64,000 bases of DNA from Planctomycetota bacterium (GCA_016712565.1 JADJQU010000009.1:62001-126000); one strand, 5' to 3'; shown: positions 8,147 through 17,871, counted from the stretch's first letter. Made by a program: numbers and translations. Notes: generated by a model from the sequence alone, not told the origin.

Positions 8147-8982
8147 TCGACGCCCATCGGCATTTCTGGCGCTATTCGCCGTCGTCGCACCCCTGGATCG
8201 ACGAGTCGATGCCGATGTTGAAGCGCGATTTCCTGCCGGGGGGCCCGGTCCTCGCGGACCCCTTCGCGCCGGCCCGCGCCGTCGCCGGCTGCATCGCCGT
8301 GCAGGCGCTGCACGATCCTGAGGAGACGGCCTGGCTGCTCGCGCTCGCCGCGCGGCACCCGCAGGTGCTCGGCGTCGTCGGCTGGGTCGACTTGTGCGGC
8401 CCGGACGCCGGCGCGCGCCTCGACGAGCTCGCCCGCGACGCGCATTTCGTCGGCGTGCGCCACCTGCTGCAGGACGAGCGCGATCCGCGCTTTTGCCTGC
8501 GCGACGATTTCCGGCGCGGCCTGCAGGAGCTCTGCGCCCGCGAGCTGTGCTTCGACGTGCTCGTGCGCCCGCCCCAGCGCGAGGCCGCGCTGGAACTGGT
8601 GCGCGCATTTCCCGCGCAGCGCTTCGTGCTCGACCACCTGGGCAAGCCGCGCGTCGGGGACCGCGAGCTCGACCCCTGGGTCCGACAGATGCACGAATTC
8701 GCGGGCTGCGAGAACGTCTGGTGCAAGCTCTCCGGCCTGTGCACCGAGGCGCCGCGCGGCTCCTTGGAACCCGCGCAGCTCGCGCCCTACCTGGACGTCG
8801 CGCTGGAGGCCTTCGGGCCCTCGCGCCTGCTCTTCGGCTCGGACCATCCCGTGTGCCTGCTCGCCGGCTCCGCCCAGGAGGTCGTCGAGGCGCACCTGGA
8901 ACCCCTGCGCCGTCTTTCGCCCAGCGAATACCGCGCGATCACCCACGCCAACGCCGTCCACGTCTACGGGCTCGAATCATGA
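8143..8982 (+). CDS. Amidohydrolase-2 family lactonase, probable L-fuconolactonase
   Basis: A 279-residue TIM-barrel amidohydrolase beginning MIDAHRHFWRYSP, which carries the H-x-H metal site. Further family residues are VGVRHLLQDE, FVLDHLGKPR (His), WCKLSGL and RLLFGSDHPVC (the catalytic Asp). This start and the HLGKP and GSDHP motifs are characteristic of L-fuconolactonase/L-rhamnono-lactonase proteins, which open the sugar lactone to the free acid. It overlaps both neighbours by 4 bp. Substrate identity follows from the fucosidase operon. Confidence 0.88.
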   Translation: MIDAHRHFWRYSPSSHPWIDESMPMLKRDFLPGGPVLADPFAPARAVAGCIAVQALHDPEETAWLLALAARHPQVLGVVGWVDLCGPDAGARLDELARDAHFVGVRHLLQDERDPRFCLRDDFRRGLQELCARELCFDVLVRPPQREAALELVRAFPAQRFVLDHLGKPRVGDRELDPWVRQMHEFAGCENVWCKLSGLCTEAPRGSLEPAQLAPYLDVALEAFGPSRLLFGSDHPVCLLAGSAQEVVEAHLEPLRRLSPSEYRAITHANAVHVYGLES

Positions 8983-11078
8983 ACCAGGTCCTGTGCCGCG
9001 TTGCGGCCCTCACGCTCCTTTCGATCACCCCGCTCGCCGCCTGCCGCGCCAAGCCCGTCGAGCTGGCCAAACCGGCCAGCCTCCCCTCGCGCTCCGGCGG
9101 TGCCGGCCGCATGGACTGGTGGCGCGAGGCGCGCTTCGGGATGTTCCTGCACTGGGGCCTCTACTCGATCCCCGCGGGCAAGTGGGGCGACTCCACCAGC
9201 CACGCCGAGTGGATCATGACCACGGCGCAGATCCCGGTGGAGCGCTACGAGCGCCTGCGCGAGCAGTTCAATCCCGTCGGCTTCGACGCCGAGGAGTGGG
9301 CGCGCATGGCCGCCGACGCGGGCATGAAGTACATCGTGATCACGTCGAAGCACCACGACGGATTCGCGCTGTACGACTCCAAGGTCTCCGACTACGACGT
9401 GATGGCCACGCCCTTCGGCCGCGACATCCTGAAGGAGCTCTCGGAGGCCGCGCGCCGCCACGGCCTGGTGATGTGCTTCTACCATTCGATCATGGACTGG
9501 CACCATCCCGACTACGTGCCGCGCCGGGACTGGGAGACGCGTTCCGCGGAGGGTGCGGACTTCGGCGCCTACCGCCGCTACCTGTCGCGCCAGGTCAGCG
9601 AGCTGCTGACGAACTACGGCCCCATCGGCGTGATGTGGTTCGACGGCGAGTGGGAACCCACCTGGACCAACGAGTACGGCAAGGAGCTCTACGCGCTGTG
9701 CCGCAAGCTCCAGCCCGAGGTGATCGTCAACAACCGCGTCAGCACCGGGCGCGCCGGCATGGCGGGCATGACCAAGGGCGCCGATTTCCCGGGCGACTTC
9801 GGCACGCCCGAACAGGAAATCCCCGCGCAGGGCCTGCCCGGCGTGGACTGGGAGACCTGCATGACGATGAACGACCACTGGGGCTTCAACGCGGCGGACC
9901 GCGACTGGAAGACGAGCGAGGACCTGGTGCAGAAGCTGTGCGACATCGCCTCGAAGGGCGGCAACTTCCTGCTCAACGTCGGACCGACGGCGGAGGGGAA
10001 ATTCCCGCCGGAGGCGGTCGACCGGCTGGCCGCGATCGGGCGGTGGATGAAGGTCAACGGCGAGGCGATCTGGGACACGCAGGCTTCGCCGCTCGACGCC
10101 CAGAACTTCGGCCGTGTCACGCTGCGTCCGGGCGCGGGACCGAAGGACCCGTCGACGCTTTACCTGCACGTGTTCGATTGGCCGGTCGGCGGCATCCTGA
10201 CGCTCGAGGGCCTGGGCAACGGCGTGCGCAGCGCGAAATTGCTCGCCGATCCCACGCGGGAGGTCCGCATGGCCAAGGGCGAGGGCCGAATCGTGCTCGA
10301 ACTGGGCCAGGAACGACCGGATCCCCAGGTCAGCGTGGTGCGACTCGAACTCGACGGCCCGCCGATCGTGTTCGCAGCTCCGCGGATCCTCACGCGCTCG
10401 CCGCGCTTCCTGGAGAGCGCGCAAGTGGAGATCGTGCCGCCCTCGCCGCAGGTGCAAGTGCGCTACACCTACGACGGCAGCGAGGTCGAAGCGTCCTCGG
10501 CGCGCGTGAAGGGCCCGATCACGATCAAGGGCACGTGCACGCTGCGCGCCCGCTCGTTCTTCGAGGGCAAGCCCGTGGGCAAGGAGAGCACGCTGCGCCT
10601 CGAGCAGGTGACGCCGCGTCCCGCGCAGACGATTGCGGGCGCGGGCCAGGGCCTGCTTCGGGAGCGTTTCGAAGGCGACTTCGACCGGCTGCCGGACTTC
10701 ACCGCGCTGACTTCGACCGCGAGCGAACCCGCCGCCCGCGTCGAGCTTCCCGAGGGCCCGCGCGAGGAGCGCGTGGCCTTCGTCTGGAGCGGTCTGGTCC
10801 GCGCGTCCCAACGCGACGTGTACACCTTCGCCTTGACCTCCGACGACGGTTCGCGCCTCTTCATCGACGGCGAAGTCGTCGTCGACAACGACGGCCTGCA
10901 CGGCGCCGAGGAACGCCGGGGCGACATCGCCCTCGCCGCCGGTTGGCACGCGATCCGCGTCGAGTGGTTCAACAAGAGCGGTGGTGCCGAGCTCGTGCTC
11001 GCCATGGGCGCCGGCGACGCAGTACCCGCGCCGATCGGGCCGGGAGACTTGGCGCGTCCTCCCACTGGCCCCAAGTGA
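8979..11078 (+). CDS. GH29 alpha-L-fucosidase lipoprotein with PA14 domain
   Basis: A 699-residue exported enzyme. The signal peptide ends in a lipobox PLAAC (Cys22). The GH29 domain spans about 45-400. FLHWGLYSIPAGKWG, SKHHDGFALY and GVMWFDGEW are present, the last holding the nucleophile (Asp222), and GNFLLNVGPTAEG closes the domain. A short beta-sandwich segment (about 460-540, RYTYDGSEV) resembles the chitobiase C-terminal type. A PA14 domain (about 570-690) contains YTFALTSDDGSRLFIDGE and probably binds glycan. The enzyme should release L-fucose at the cell surface for the preceding genes, the likely entry point of the pathway. ATGA overlap couples it to the lactonase. Confidence 0.92.
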   Translation: MNQVLCRVAALTLLSITPLAACRAKPVELAKPASLPSRSGGAGRMDWWREARFGMFLHWGLYSIPAGKWGDSTSHAEWIMTTAQIPVERYERLREQFNPVGFDAEEWARMAADAGMKYIVITSKHHDGFALYDSKVSDYDVMATPFGRDILKELSEAARRHGLVMCFYHSIMDWHHPDYVPRRDWETRSAEGADFGAYRRYLSRQVSELLTNYGPIGVMWFDGEWEPTWTNEYGKELYALCRKLQPEVIVNNRVSTGRAGMAGMTKGADFPGDFGTPEQEIPAQGLPGVDWETCMTMNDHWGFNAADRDWKTSEDLVQKLCDIASKGGNFLLNVGPTAEGKFPPEAVDRLAAIGRWMKVNGEAIWDTQASPLDAQNFGRVTLRPGAGPKDPSTLYLHVFDWPVGGILTLEGLGNGVRSAKLLADPTREVRMAKGEGRIVLELGQERPDPQVSVVRLELDGPPIVFAAPRILTRSPRFLESAQVEIVPPSPQVQVRYTYDGSEVEASSARVKGPITIKGTCTLRARSFFEGKPVGKESTLRLEQVTPRPAQTIAGAGQGLLRERFEGDFDRLPDFTALTSTASEPAARVELPEGPREERVAFVWSGLVRASQRDVYTFALTSDDGSRLFIDGEVVVDNDGLHGAEERRGDIALAAGWHAIRVEWFNKSGGAELVLAMGAGDAVPAPIGPGDLARPPTGPK

Positions 11079-11082
11079 TTCG

Positions 11083-11111
11083 TGGCGCGCGACCTCAGGG
11101 TCCGCGCGCCA
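11083..11111. terminator. Hairpin between convergent genes
   Basis: A perfect 9-bp inverted repeat (11083-11091 with 11103-11111) has an 11-base loop that can pair further (ACC with GGT). It sits 4 bp after the fucosidase stop and 9 bp before the stop of the convergent gene. It has no long T-run, as is common at high GC, but its placement suits a bidirectional terminator. Confidence 0.6.
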
Positions 11112-11120
11112 TCAATTTCT

Positions 11121-14093
11121 TCAGCGCAGCACGACGTCCGTCACGGCACCCGGCCGATCCGATTCGACGACGATCGACACGCTCGCGCGGTGGCCGGCGG
11201 TGTCCTCGGCCTCGAGCAGGTAGCTGCCGGGCGTGAAGCGCGCGGAGATCGAGTAGGGCCCGACGTGCTCCCGGCGGGGGCTGCGCTCGAGCAGCACGGC
11301 GCCGCGCTCGTCGCGCACGCGGATCGTGCAGCGGGCCTCGGGATCTGCGCTCGCGCGCTCCAGCCGAAGTCGCACGCCGACACCGCGGTCGAGCGCGACC
11401 TCGAGGCGCGTCTCTTCGCCGGCGTGCACGACGGCGTCAAGAACGCGCGCGGCGCACGAGCCCTCGAACGTCAGCCGGTAACGGCCTGGCGGGAGCGGCG
11501 GCGTGCGTGCGACGTCGCCCTCGACTTTGCACCACGCGGAAATCGAGCCGTCCTCGCTCTCGACGGTTGCATAAATGCGCGAGGGCGAGACCCCCTCCGC
11601 CAGGGTGAGCTGGACGACGATCGTGTCGCCGCGCGAGAGGCGCAGCGTTCCCAGGTCGAGTCGCTCGCCGGCGGCGAGATTCCGCGCGGGCAGCGCGAGC
11701 GGTGCGAAACCGTCGGCTTTGATCTCGAAGCTCCACGCCCCCGCCGGCAGAGGCACCGTCCGGAACGAACCGTCGGCTTGGGTGAGCTGGCCGGCCTGCC
11801 AGTCGAGGGCGCGACAGCTCGGCGTGAGGGTCGCGCCCCCGCACGGTCGGCCGTCGGGGTCGACGACCCTTCCGCGCACGATCGCCGATGGGCGAACGGC
11901 GGGGTCGAGTCGGATCGAGAGCTCCTCGCCCGAGGGGCGCACGCCGCGCAGCTCGGCCAGCGCAAAGAGCTGGGAATCGCGCGGGAACACCTTCACGCCG
12001 TGCGCCGCTTCGCGACAACCCTCCACGCGGAACCGACCCTGCTTGTCTGTGCTCGCCGCCCGGGAATACGGCTCGCCGTCCGACGCTTCGCAGCGGACCA
12101 CAACGGCCAGGCTTGCGGCGGGTTTTCCGAGTTCGTCGAGCACGCGTCCGGCGATCTCGCCGCCCTTTGCGAGCACCGGATTCCAGTCCGTCTGTTCCCC
12201 CTCCCGCAGATCGAGTGCTTCGAGCGCCCAGCCCGTGCCGGCGACGTCGGCGGCCCAGCCCCGCGCGGCTCCCGCGGCGAGACCCTCGAGGCGGAAGGCT
12301 CCGGCATCGTCGGTCTGGACCTCGCGCACGACGCCGGACTCGAGCGCGCGGACCAGCACGCGCGCCCCCGGCACGGGTCTTGACCCGGAGTCGCGCACGC
12401 TTCCGGCGACCACGGCTCCGCGCCGCAGCGCGATGTCCAAGTCGGCGGATTCCCCGGGGCGCAGCAGGGTCGTCGCGTCGTGCTCCAAGAAGCCCAGGGC
12501 CTCGATGTGCAGCTCGCCCGGTCCCGCAGGCAGACTTGGGAGTGCGAAGCGGCCCTTGTCGTCGCTCCGCGTCGCGCTTCCGCCGGAGAGCAGATGCCGG
12601 TTGCCGTCGTCGGCGAGCCAGGAGGTGCCCTCCTCGGGTCCCGCGAGGACGAGCGCTCCCGCCACGGGTTCGCCGCGGGCGTCGCGAACGGTGCCCGAGA
12701 GCGATGCGCCCGGGCCGGCGAGCACCAGTTCGACCTCGAGGGTTTTTCCCGGGATCGTGCGGTTGAAGATGCGCGCGCTCGGCGCGAAGCCCGACTTGCG
12801 CGCATGCAGGTAGACGGCGCTGGCCTCCACGGGCTCGAGCTCGAAGCTGCCATCGGCGGGGGTGGTGGCGACGATGTGGGACTCGAACTCGGCGCCCTGC
12901 GGTGTCAGGCAGACTTCGGCGCCTTCCACGGGGCGGCCCGCGCGGTCGACGACGCGGCCTCGCACGGCGACGTGGTTGGGAATTCCGAGCGTCACGGATC
13001 GCGTCTCCCCGGAGGCGACATGCGCGTACGCGCCCGCCATGGAGAGGCCGCCGCTGATGCGGTCGCAGTCCACCTGGAAATCCCCCGGCTCCAGCGAGGG
13101 AAAGCGCGCGATCCCCAGGCCATCGCTGCGCGCGACCCCGAGCGGTGGGCCCGCTCGGAAGGTGTTGTCCATGCTGCGCAGGGTCACCAGCACGTTCGCG
13201 ACCGAGGTTTTCTCCGGCAGCCGCACCACGGCCACCTCGAGTGCGCCCGGCCCGGTCTTGGGCGCCGACGCGGGCTGCTTCGGAAACAGGTCCGAGAGGC
13301 GCGCCGAGTCACCGCGCGCGGCTTTGCGCTCTCCGTCGGCGTCCTCCGCAACTGCCGCCACACCCGCCGACGCGGACGCCTCGATCCCCGTGGGCTCGGA
13401 CGATCCCGGCCCCGGGCGATCGCTCGCCACACGCCAGGTCAGGAACGCCGCGGCGACCAGCGCCGCGATCAACGCCAGCTTCTTCGTGGTCATCATCAGG
13501 ATTCCAGCACTGAGGATCTTGGCCCCCTGGAGCGCGATCACGGAGCTCGACGGCTGCGCGCACAGGCCGTCGATCAACGCCAGACTCCACGCAGCGCGAT
13601 CACCGTGGTTCCGGTCCAGTCGCCCGCGCAGGGAGGTCAGGCCCCGCTTGAGGCGCGTTTTGACCGTGGCCACGGGCACGCCGGTGCGCGCGGCGATCGC
13701 GCGCGGCGACAATCCGTCGAAGTAGCGCAGCACGATCGCCTCGCGCATCGCGGGCTCCAGGAGAAGCACCTCCCGCACGAGCTCCGCGCGGCGCTCCTCG
13801 CGCAAGACGAGGTCGGCGGCGGCGTCTTCCGCTTCGTGCCGGCCGGATTCTCCCTCCCGGCGTTGCCGGCGCTCGGCCGACCGCCGTTCCCCCAGGGCGA
13901 GGTTGCGCGCGACGGTCGCGAGCCACCCGCGCAGGGCTCCGGCGTGACGCGGCGGGTGCTCCAACAGCTTGAGCCAGACCTGTTGGGCCAGGTCGTCAGC
14001 GCGGGCGCCGTCGAACACGAGCCTGCGGGCCAATTCCTGGACGTAGCCCTGGTGCGCCAGCACGAATTCGGGGTCCAGGGGCCTGTGCGCCAT
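11121..14093 (-). CDS. ECF sigma factor fused to a membrane anchor and carboxypeptidase-regulatory-like repeats
   Basis: A 990-residue fusion. Residues 1-165 are an ECF sigma factor: region 2 with ADDLAQQVWLKLLE (about 32-45) and GWLATVARNLALGERR, region 4 with VLRYFDGLSPRAIAARTG and VATVKTRLKRGL (about 121-152). A single hydrophobic helix follows (about 205-220). The remaining 750 residues contain at least five beta-sandwich repeats of the carboxypeptidase-regulatory type, seen as VRGRVVDRAGRPVEGAEV, LSGTVRDARGEPVAGA, VAGSVRDSGSRPVPGA, IAGRVLDELGKPAASLA and VRGRVVDPDGRPCGGA. The sigma part would be cytoplasmic and the repeats periplasmic or outside. The start at 14093 is the Met before the sigma domain; the frame stays open upstream but only as shadow of the divergent transporter. 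Confidence 0.85.
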   Translation of the reverse strand: MAHRPLDPEFVLAHQGYVQELARRLVFDGARADDLAQQVWLKLLEHPPRHAGALRGWLATVARNLALGERRSAERRQRREGESGRHEAEDAAADLVLREERRAELVREVLLLEPAMREAIVLRYFDGLSPRAIAARTGVPVATVKTRLKRGLTSLRGRLDRNHGDRAAWSLALIDGLCAQPSSSVIALQGAKILSAGILMMTTKKLALIAALVAAAFLTWRVASDRPGPGSSEPTGIEASASAGVAAVAEDADGERKAARGDSARLSDLFPKQPASAPKTGPGALEVAVVRLPEKTSVANVLVTLRSMDNTFRAGPPLGVARSDGLGIARFPSLEPGDFQVDCDRISGGLSMAGAYAHVASGETRSVTLGIPNHVAVRGRVVDRAGRPVEGAEVCLTPQGAEFESHIVATTPADGSFELEPVEASAVYLHARKSGFAPSARIFNRTIPGKTLEVELVLAGPGASLSGTVRDARGEPVAGALVLAGPEEGTSWLADDGNRHLLSGGSATRSDDKGRFALPSLPAGPGELHIEALGFLEHDATTLLRPGESADLDIALRRGAVVAGSVRDSGSRPVPGARVLVRALESGVVREVQTDDAGAFRLEGLAAGAARGWAADVAGTGWALEALDLREGEQTDWNPVLAKGGEIAGRVLDELGKPAASLAVVVRCEASDGEPYSRAASTDKQGRFRVEGCREAAHGVKVFPRDSQLFALAELRGVRPSGEELSIRLDPAVRPSAIVRGRVVDPDGRPCGGATLTPSCRALDWQAGQLTQADGSFRTVPLPAGAWSFEIKADGFAPLALPARNLAAGERLDLGTLRLSRGDTIVVQLTLAEGVSPSRIYATVESEDGSISAWCKVEGDVARTPPLPPGRYRLTFEGSCAARVLDAVVHAGEETRLEVALDRGVGVRLRLERASADPEARCTIRVRDERGAVLLERSPRREHVGPYSISARFTPGSYLLEAEDTAGHRASVSIVVESDRPGAVTDVVLR

Positions 14094-14195
14094 ACTCCCT
14101 ATCCAACTCCGCGGAGGCGCAATCGGGGTCAGGAAAATCGGCGGGTCGAGCGCCGGACCACGCGCCCGGCCCCGCCCGCCGCTAAGGTGTCCCCC

Positions 14196-15806
14196 ATGAC
14201 GGCCCAAGACCCTGCTTCTCCCGGCAAGGCCCCCCCGACGGGCGGTCGCATGCCGCGCCAGATCCCGTTCATCATCGCCAACGAAGGCTGCGAGCGCTTC
14301 AGCTTCTACGGGATGCGCAACATCCTGACGATCTTCCTTGCCGCGGCGTTCTTCTCGAACCTGCCGACGCCGGAGGCCGAGCGCGAAGCGAAGGACATCT
14401 TCCACATCTTCGTGGCGGGTGTGTACTTCTTCCCGCTGCTCGGCGGTTGGATCTCGGATCGGTTCTTCGGCAAGTACAACACGATCCTTTGGGTCAGCCT
14501 GATCTACTGCGCCGGGCAGGCCTGCCTGGCCGCGTTCGTGGACGAGCCCGCGGGCTTCTACGGGGGGCTGTTCCTGATTGCGCTGGGCTCCGGCGGCATC
14601 AAACCGCTGGTCTCCACGTTCATGGGCGACCAGTTCGACCAGTCGAACAAGCACCTGGCGAAGCTCGCCTTCGACGCCTTCTACTGGATCATCAACTTCG
14701 GCTCGCTGTTCGCGTCGCTGTTCATGCCCAAGCTCCTGCAGGGCTGGGGGCCCGCTGCGTGGTGGGGCTGGCATCCGGCCCAGGTTGCCTTCGCGATTCC
14801 CGGCATCCTGATGTTCATCGCGACGGTGTTCTTCTGGGCCGGCCGCAAGACCTACGTCATGGTTCCGCCCGCGCCGCCGGATCCGAATTCGTTCACGCGG
14901 GTCGTGCGCACGGCGCTCACCGCACCCGGCGGGGGCGCGGGGCTTTCGATCGCGATCTTCGGCGTCGTGCTCGCCGTGGCCGCGATCGCCTGGGCGCCGC
15001 TCATGGGACGCACCGGCGGCAAGGACCTGGTGATCGCGCTGTGTCTTGCCCTGGTGTTCCTGCTGGCGGGCGGCGGTCTCGGCGCGTGGATCCAGCTCGA
15101 CCTCGCGCGGGGCAAGCACCCCGACGAGGCCGTGGACGGCGTGCGCTCCGTGCTGCGCGTGCTGGTGATCTTCGCGCTGGTGACCCCGTTCTGGTCGCTG
15201 TTCGACCAGAAGGCGTCCACCTGGGTCTTCCAGGCCGCGGCGATGACCAAACCCGACTGGTTCAGCCCGGCCCAGATGCAGGCCATCAATCCTGCGCTGG
15301 TGATGCTGATCATCCCGCTGAACAACCTGGTGATCTACCCGGCCCTGCGTCGCCGCGGCCGGGAACCGTCGGCCCTCGGGCGCATGGGACTCGGCATCGC
15401 GCTCTCCGGCGCCTCGTGGATCGTCGCGGGCGTCCTGCAGTTGATGCTCGATGCCGGCACGCCGGTGTCGATCGCCTGGCAGGTCGTGCCCTACGTGCTG
15501 CTGACGGCCGGCGAGGTACTGGTTTCCGCCACCGGACTGGAGTTCGCCTACAGCCAGGCGCCCCCGTCGATGAAGGGTGCCATCATGAGCTTCTGGAGCC
15601 TGGCGGTGACGATCGGCAACCTGTGGGTCCTGATGGTCAACGCCACGGTCATGAACGACGGCGTCAAGTCGGCCATCGCGGACACCGGGATCGGCCTGAT
15701 CGCTTTCCAGATGTTCTTCTTCGCGGCCTTCGCCTTCGCCGCGGCGCTGGCCTTCCATCTGGTGGCGCGCCGCTACCGCATGGTGGACAACTACCGTCGC
15801 AGCTGA
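14196..15806 (+). CDS. POT-family proton-dependent peptide transporter
   Basis: A 536-residue membrane protein of the PTR2/POT branch of the major facilitator superfamily. The diagnostic first-helix motif is NEGCERFSFYGMRNIL (E-x-x-E-R-F/Y), and helix 5 carries DAFYWIINFGSL. About 12-14 helices are evident, and GGWISDRFFGKYNTI follows helix 2. It imports di- and tripeptides with protons across the inner membrane. It lies divergent from the sigma-factor fusion across 102 bp, so co-regulation is possible but unproven. The start was placed at ATG 14196, immediately before the conserved N-terminus; the frame upstream is antisense shadow. Confidence 0.9.
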   Translation: MTAQDPASPGKAPPTGGRMPRQIPFIIANEGCERFSFYGMRNILTIFLAAAFFSNLPTPEAEREAKDIFHIFVAGVYFFPLLGGWISDRFFGKYNTILWVSLIYCAGQACLAAFVDEPAGFYGGLFLIALGSGGIKPLVSTFMGDQFDQSNKHLAKLAFDAFYWIINFGSLFASLFMPKLLQGWGPAAWWGWHPAQVAFAIPGILMFIATVFFWAGRKTYVMVPPAPPDPNSFTRVVRTALTAPGGGAGLSIAIFGVVLAVAAIAWAPLMGRTGGKDLVIALCLALVFLLAGGGLGAWIQLDLARGKHPDEAVDGVRSVLRVLVIFALVTPFWSLFDQKASTWVFQAAAMTKPDWFSPAQMQAINPALVMLIIPLNNLVIYPALRRRGREPSALGRMGLGIALSGASWIVAGVLQLMLDAGTPVSIAWQVVPYVLLTAGEVLVSATGLEFAYSQAPPSMKGAIMSFWSLAVTIGNLWVLMVNATVMNDGVKSAIADTGIGLIAFQMFFFAAFAFAAALAFHLVARRYRMVDNYRRS

Positions 15807-15948
15807 GGGCGCGTCCCAGGGTCTTTCGGGCCCCCGGGCCGCTGCTTCGCGCCTTGCTGGAAGCCTGCGGCGGCGCGGTGCTGCGTACTCGGGCGCAAGC
15901 CCTCGGTGGCAGAAGCGGGCATTCGCCGGCCCAGGCGGCCCGCCCGCG

Positions 15949-16737
15949 TCACCGAGCCGCCGCGGGAGGCGGCTGGGGAGCGTGCGCCACGTGGTGGTCC
16001 AACGCGGCCAGCAGGCTCTCGCGCGTCAGCGACTCCATTTGAGCCCGGGCGAGGATCCACGCGCCGGGAACGGTTTCGAGGGCCTCGCCGCGGGCCCGCT
16101 CGCACAGTTCGGCCAGACCCTCCCGGCCGATCCTGGAAGCCAGCACGGCGCCGATGGCATACAGCACGCGCGCCTGCTCCGGAGTTCGGACCCCGCCCCA
16201 GTCCTCCAGTGTGAGGTTGAACAGGGTCTGCCCAGATTCGATGCGCTCGATCGACTCCAGTGCCGCACGATGCTCGGCCCACGCTGAACGGGCCAGGTGC
16301 GGCAGGGCGCGCAGCACGATCGCCTCGGCGAGCCCTTCGGCCAGGAGCGTCGGAAGCGCGTCCCACTGCCGTTCCTCCGCGGAGTGGAGGCACCAGTGCG
16401 CGTACTCGTGGGCCAAGAGCCAGGTCAGACCGTCTTCGTCGCCGAGCAGCGTGCCCACCTCGGCTCCCAGCTCGATGCGCCCGGGACGCGTGTTCGCCAC
16501 CAAAGGTCCTTCGATCTCGTGACTCAGCTGCCAGATCTCGACCGGCGGCGGATCCTGGACCCCGGACTCCAGCGCGACCGCGCTCACGAGCCGAGCCATG
16601 ACGCCGGTGATCTCCCCGGCCCGGTCAGCATCGGGGGCCCGCACGATCCCCCACGGCGCTTGCACTGCGCTGCGGGGCGCGGCCGGCCCCGCGCAAGAGC
16701 CGCACAGAAGCAGAGCGCCGAGCAGGAGGTGGTGCAT
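15949..16737 (-). CDS. Lipoprotein with HExxH zinc-peptidase motif
   Basis: A 262-residue protein. The start at 16737 gives MHHLLLGALLLCGSC, a lipoprotein signal with Cys at the end; an in-frame ATG at 16761 is a less likely start. The central motif WLLAHEYAHWCLHSAEER contains HExxH, and AEGLAEAI follows about 17 residues later with a possible third zinc ligand (Glu), as in gluzincins. No family could be named. It may be an envelope-bound metalloprotease, but the substrate is unknown. It is the last of a leftward run after another lipoprotein gene (87-bp gap). Confidence 0.6.
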   Translation of the reverse strand: MHHLLLGALLLCGSCAGPAAPRSAVQAPWGIVRAPDADRAGEITGVMARLVSAVALESGVQDPPPVEIWQLSHEIEGPLVANTRPGRIELGAEVGTLLGDEDGLTWLLAHEYAHWCLHSAEERQWDALPTLLAEGLAEAIVLRALPHLARSAWAEHRAALESIERIESGQTLFNLTLEDWGGVRTPEQARVLYAIGAVLASRIGREGLAELCERARGEALETVPGAWILARAQMESLTRESLLAALDHHVAHAPQPPPAAAR

Positions 16738-16824
16738 GGCTCCAGGTTCCTTGGTTCGCATCGTTCGACGGCCCACGCCGGCGCGGGGGCACAACGGGCC
16801 CCCGCGCCTCTGGTCCAGTTCCGC

Positions 16825-17706
16825 CTACGGATAGTACAGGACCTTCCCGATGACGGTGTCGCTAGCGGTCTCGCCCTGAGTGCGGCGCGTCGTCTCGCCG
16901 ACGTTCTGCTGTCCGAAGGGCAGAATGTCGCTTCCGTTGATGAACGTCTCGACCACGTTCCAACCGTTGGGAACGCTGTACTGGAGCACGTTCGTGCTGC
17001 TCGCGAGATCGGCGTAACCCCAGGAGTTGTTCCAGTCGAGGCGGAACTCCGTGAGCACGCTGGTATCCGCCACCACCATCCGCGCGCCGAGCGTCTCGGG
17101 AATTGTCTGCGTGAAGCTGAGGACTTCGACGTTGCTGGGCACCGGCGTTCCAGGCCCTCCCAAGAGGATGGGCAAGATCTCATCCCAGGCAGTCGCGCCT
17201 GCGTTCCGCACCTTGAAACGGTAGATGGCGTTGAGGTACGGGCCCCCATCGACCGTGTCGATCGTGATCGGCCCGCCGAAGATTTCCGTGATCGGGTTCA
17301 GGGGCTTGGGGACCTTGGCGATCGGCGCGCCCTGCTGCGGCGAGAAGGCGTGCTCCTGGGGAGGCACCTGCTGCGCGGGGGGCGGGCAGTCCACGATTTC
17401 GAACGACTGGCTGGTGGATCCGGCAGGAATCTGCGAGGAACCGGGGACCGTGATGGTATCCGTGCCAGTCACTCCGCCATCGGCTCCCCGGTACGTGATT
17501 TTCAGGCACTTGCCCGGCGCCATGGTGCCGGTCACCTCGTTGGTGCTGGTCCCGTTGGTCTCTGTCTTCGTCTTGAGCGTGAAGCCGAATGCACTGACTT
17601 CGGTTTCGTTCTTCACGGGCGTCGAGCATGAGCTCAGGACCAGTCCCGTCGTCAACGATGCCAGCACGATGCCTGCGGCGCAGGCAGCCTTGTTCCAAGT
17701 GTTCAT
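16825..17706 (-). CDS. Secreted lipoprotein of unknown function
   Basis: A 293-residue protein with signal MNTWNKAACAAGIVLASLTT ending in lipobox LSSC. The start at 17706 has a GGAG site about 8 bases upstream, which decides it against the open frame further upstream. The mature protein is rich in Thr, Ser, Pro and beta-strand patterns, with no enzyme motif. A Pro/Gln-rich linker (PPPAQQVPPQEH) separates two halves. Function is unknown. It lies downstream of the Ser/Thr kinase gene on the same strand (165-bp gap), perhaps under separate control. Confidence 0.6.
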   Translation of the reverse strand: MNTWNKAACAAGIVLASLTTGLVLSSCSTPVKNETEVSAFGFTLKTKTETNGTSTNEVTGTMAPGKCLKITYRGADGGVTGTDTITVPGSSQIPAGSTSQSFEIVDCPPPAQQVPPQEHAFSPQQGAPIAKVPKPLNPITEIFGGPITIDTVDGGPYLNAIYRFKVRNAGATAWDEILPILLGGPGTPVPSNVEVLSFTQTIPETLGARMVVADTSVLTEFRLDWNNSWGYADLASSTNVLQYSVPNGWNVVETFINGSDILPFGQQNVGETTRRTQGETASDTVIGKVLYYP

Positions 17707-17871
17707 GGGGGTTCTCCAGGGAAGGGTCTGGGTGCACCGCAGAGTCACCATGATCCCGCGGCGGAAGGCGCGTCCCTGATTCCCTGGTGACGCGCCGATC
17801 GTCCCCTTGGTGTGTCCGGTCTCGCGGATTGGTTCTGGAATCCAGGAAAACGGTCCCGCGCCGAGGCCCGC

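Noticed and set aside
14094..15758. Minus-strand extension of the sigma-fusion frame opposite the peptide transporter
   Set aside because: Composition is that of an antisense shadow; the real start is the Met just before the sigma domain.
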